Positions 12,362-13,854 of a stretch of 13,854 nucleotides of DNA are shown piece by piece. The notes beneath the pieces are model-generated. The model saw only the letters and a list, made by a program, of their open reading frames with translations. It was not told the DNA's origin and did no database searches. Position 1 is the stretch's first letter; every line of letters begins with the position of its first letter. Location: positions 1 through 13,854 of the forward strand of contig JACQAF010000235.1 in assembly GCA_016195145.1 (NCBI GenBank), written 5' to 3'. Source of the stretch: Rhodospirillales bacterium (GTDB lineage: Bacteria > Pseudomonadota > Alphaproteobacteria > CACIAM-22H2). The translations under genes were made by a program, and so were the position numbers.

Positions 12362-13639
12362 ATGCCGCCGGCCATGTTCAGAAAACGGATCCGCGACCTG
12401 ACCGCCGCCGACATCGAAGCGATCGTCGCCGGGGAGGTTCAGGAGGGGCTCCATGTGGAGTTCAAGCGCTCGCTGCCGGCCAAAGGCGGAAATGACGACG
12501 GTTGGCACTCTGGGGCATCGCAAATCGGCGAATTCGCGCGGAACCGGATTCTCGAGGAAGTGATAGCGTTCGCCAATGCTGACGGCGGAACGCTGGTCAT
12601 CGGCATCGGCGAATCGGGCGACAAACCAGCCCGCGCGGCAACCGTCAACCCGATTCCTCGTTGTGCGGAGCTTGCGGAGCGGCTGCGCCAGCAATGCGAT
12701 ACCTGCGTCGATCCCAAGATACCGGTGCTGGAATGCGAAGGGGTTCGGCTGCACGACGACGGTTCGGGGGTCGTTGTCATTCGGGTTCCGGCGTCCCGGA
12801 TGGCGCCGCACCGGCACAACGCGACGAAGGAGTGCTATACCCGCCGGACCGACCGATCGGAGCCTATGGGAATGCGCGAAATTCAGGACCTGACGCTGAA
12901 CATTCAACGCGGCTTGGAAAGGATCGAGACCCGGCTGTCCGGTCGGCGCGCGGCGTTTGAGGAGGAATTGTCCGGTATGCCGCTACCCGCCGGGCATGAA
13001 ATCACGCGAAGCAATAGAAAAGCCGGAGTTGTGTTCACGCTGGTCCCGTTGGCGCCCCTCTCGGTCGGCCGCGTATACAACGAGCAGAGCTTCCTGCCGT
13101 CGGTTAAGCAGTTCGTCGCGCACTTTAATACCGGGGGGACGGTGGGCCTCCCTGCGATGCCGTCCGGTCTATATTGGAAACCCATTCTGCGGGGGGCCCG
13201 GGCCGAAATAGAAACGGGGCACGGACGTTATCGAATGGAAGTTCATTCTGACGGCTTGATTGAATTTGGTGCGATATGGATTTTGAATGACGGGGATGCG
13301 ATCTTTCCGGGCTGGGTAATGACCTTGGCAGGTAACTCGCTTTACGCGGTGGAAAAGTTCCGCAGGGCCGCAGGCGCACCGGAGGTCGAATTTGCTTTCG
13401 ATGCAACATCGGTTGCTTCCTGCGCCGGTATCGGCGTCACTGGTTACGACCAATCTGTCCCGCAGGATATCATCGGATCTATCCCTCGGGGCCGTACGGG
13501 GTTTCCGCGTTATTCGGTTCGCGGGATCGATGAACTGAGCGATGTGTTTTCCGCGTTCGAGACGGATTTTTGGAACGCTCTTGGCTGTCATCGGGACGTG
13601 AAGCTGACCATCGATTTCCGCGCGTTGTTTGACCGCTGA
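12362..13639 (+). CDS. Schlafen/AlbA_2-domain protein, probable nucleic-acid-acting or defence-related
   Basis: A 425-residue protein (ATG 12362; ATG 12374 is also possible). Residues 1-180 form an AlbA_2 (Schlafen-type) domain. The acidic motif ExxxxExK is complete as E28-E33-K35 in QEGLHVEFKRSLP. Then come EEVIAFANADGGTLVIGIGE (residues about 65-84), a strand pair around VVVIRVPASRMAPHRH and CYTRRTDRSEPMGMREIQDL. Proteins of this class bind DNA or RNA, and animal Schlafens use a similar acidic cluster for RNA cleavage. The C-terminal about 230 residues are mixed alpha/beta (GVVFTLVPLAPLSVGRVY, GLIEFGAIWIL, DVFSAFETDFWNALG) with no motif I know; no HTH, ATPase Walker motif or membrane helix is visible. 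It stands alone between two copies of the long direct repeat. A defence role is inferred. Confidence 0.82.
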   Translation: MPPAMFRKRIRDLTAADIEAIVAGEVQEGLHVEFKRSLPAKGGNDDGWHSGASQIGEFARNRILEEVIAFANADGGTLVIGIGESGDKPARAATVNPIPRCAELAERLRQQCDTCVDPKIPVLECEGVRLHDDGSGVVVIRVPASRMAPHRHNATKECYTRRTDRSEPMGMREIQDLTLNIQRGLERIETRLSGRRAAFEEELSGMPLPAGHEITRSNRKAGVVFTLVPLAPLSVGRVYNEQSFLPSVKQFVAHFNTGGTVGLPAMPSGLYWKPILRGARAEIETGHGRYRMEVHSDGLIEFGAIWILNDGDAIFPGWVMTLAGNSLYAVEKFRRAAGAPEVEFAFDATSVASCAGIGVTGYDQSVPQDIIGSIPRGRTGFPRYSVRGIDELSDVFSAFETDFWNALGCHRDVKLTIDFRALFDR

Positions 13640-13733
13640 AGGCGGGCCGCCTCTCCGTTCTCAAGTATATAATTGCCTCGGCATCGGCACCAGCCAGGCA
13701 ACGCGGTCCGCGCGGCATCTCTACCGCCTGTTC

Positions 13734-13854
13734 GGCGACCGACCCGGCGACTACTACATCGTGCGGACGTTCCGCGAGGCGGGGTTCGGCCGTGTCGACT
13801 TCATCGGGTTCGCCCCGGGCAATCTCAGGGAACACTGCACGTCGCTGTTCTTCC
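13734..13854 (+). pseudogene. Long direct repeat, copy 2: 5'-truncated methyltransferase fragment
   Basis: Reads in frame as DRPGDYYIVRTFREAGFG then NLREHCTSLFF, the same peptide as the C-terminal part of the methyltransferase at 11549-12253, and runs off the window end. Upstream in the same frame the sequence is unrelated (GIGTSQATRSARHLYRLFG) and contains no ATG between the AlbA_2-type stop and the repeat. The gene is thus cut or fused at the 5' side. Synonymous-only drift suggests it descends from a functional paralogue rather than from a fresh copy. Confidence 0.6.

Noticed and set aside
13668..13673. TATAAT as a promoter -10 after the AlbA_2-type gene
   Set aside because: No acceptable -35 or extended -10 is visible at the right distance, and there is no intact gene downstream within the window.
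9182..13854. Prophage right end (Mu-type terminal sequences with target duplication)
   Set aside because: I looked for end-type CGAAA-rich repeats and a 5-bp duplication in the non-coding gaps and found nothing convincing. The right end is probably outside the window or too diverged to spot by eye.
1..13854. CRISPR array, tRNA or rRNA genes
   Set aside because: No regularly spaced repeats with unique spacers, and no cloverleaf or rRNA-like conserved sequence was seen.

Overview
This window looks like the right-hand (late) part of a Mu-like transposable prophage in a high-GC bacterium. An alphaproteobacterium is most likely, judging from the holin type, the style of the glycine-rich fiber and the overall protein flavour. 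The prophage part is followed by an accessory region of mixed origin. No taxonomic marker gene is present, so the host assignment is inference.

Region 1 (1-4222, + strand) is a compact Mu baseplate and tail module in canonical order. It runs from the C-terminal end of the gpN-like DNA circularization/tail protein through gpP-like hub, gp45-like spike, gp46-like wedge and gp47-like J protein to gp48-like tail-end protein. Most genes overlap their neighbour by 1 or 4 nt (ATGA or TGATG), as expected for a translationally coupled operon. Region 2 (4219-7356) holds the host-recognition genes: a long fiber/spike with an Mtd-like N-terminus, a small unknown protein, a collar-type fiber subunit, and a glycine-rich adhesin built on long GGC microsatellites.

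Region 3 (7396-9181) is the lysis end of the late operon. It contains a secreted small protein, a 15-codon mini-ORF, a one-helix membrane protein, a 3TM-type holin and a GH24 endolysin with the E11/D20/T26 triad of T4 lysozyme.

Region 4 (9182-13854) does not belong to the core phage programme. An AT-richer single-pass membrane protein of unknown function (+) faces, tail to tail, a minus-strand operon hicA-hicB-PLD nuclease. In that operon a HicAB toxin-antitoxin pair is coupled by a GTGA overlap to a signal-peptide-bearing single-HKD nuclease. Its promoter is unusually clear: TTGACA-N16-TATAAA, with the -10 inside a perfect 8+2+8 palindrome that abuts the hicA start codon, which implies a leaderless transcript. 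Beyond it are a short remnant of a D12-class DNA adenine methylase, a class I SAM-methyltransferase-like gene, and a Schlafen/AlbA_2-type gene. The last is flanked by a 121-bp direct repeat of the methyltransferase 3' part. The second copy is 5'-truncated and runs off the window edge.

The late genes up to 9181 build the baseplate, fibers and lysis machinery of a contractile-tailed virion. The genes after 9354 look like morons or defence-island cargo: toxin-antitoxin, secreted nuclease, Schlafen-like protein and methyltransferase scraps at recombination scars. I could not identify the prophage right end, so some of the 11-13.8 kb genes may be host DNA.
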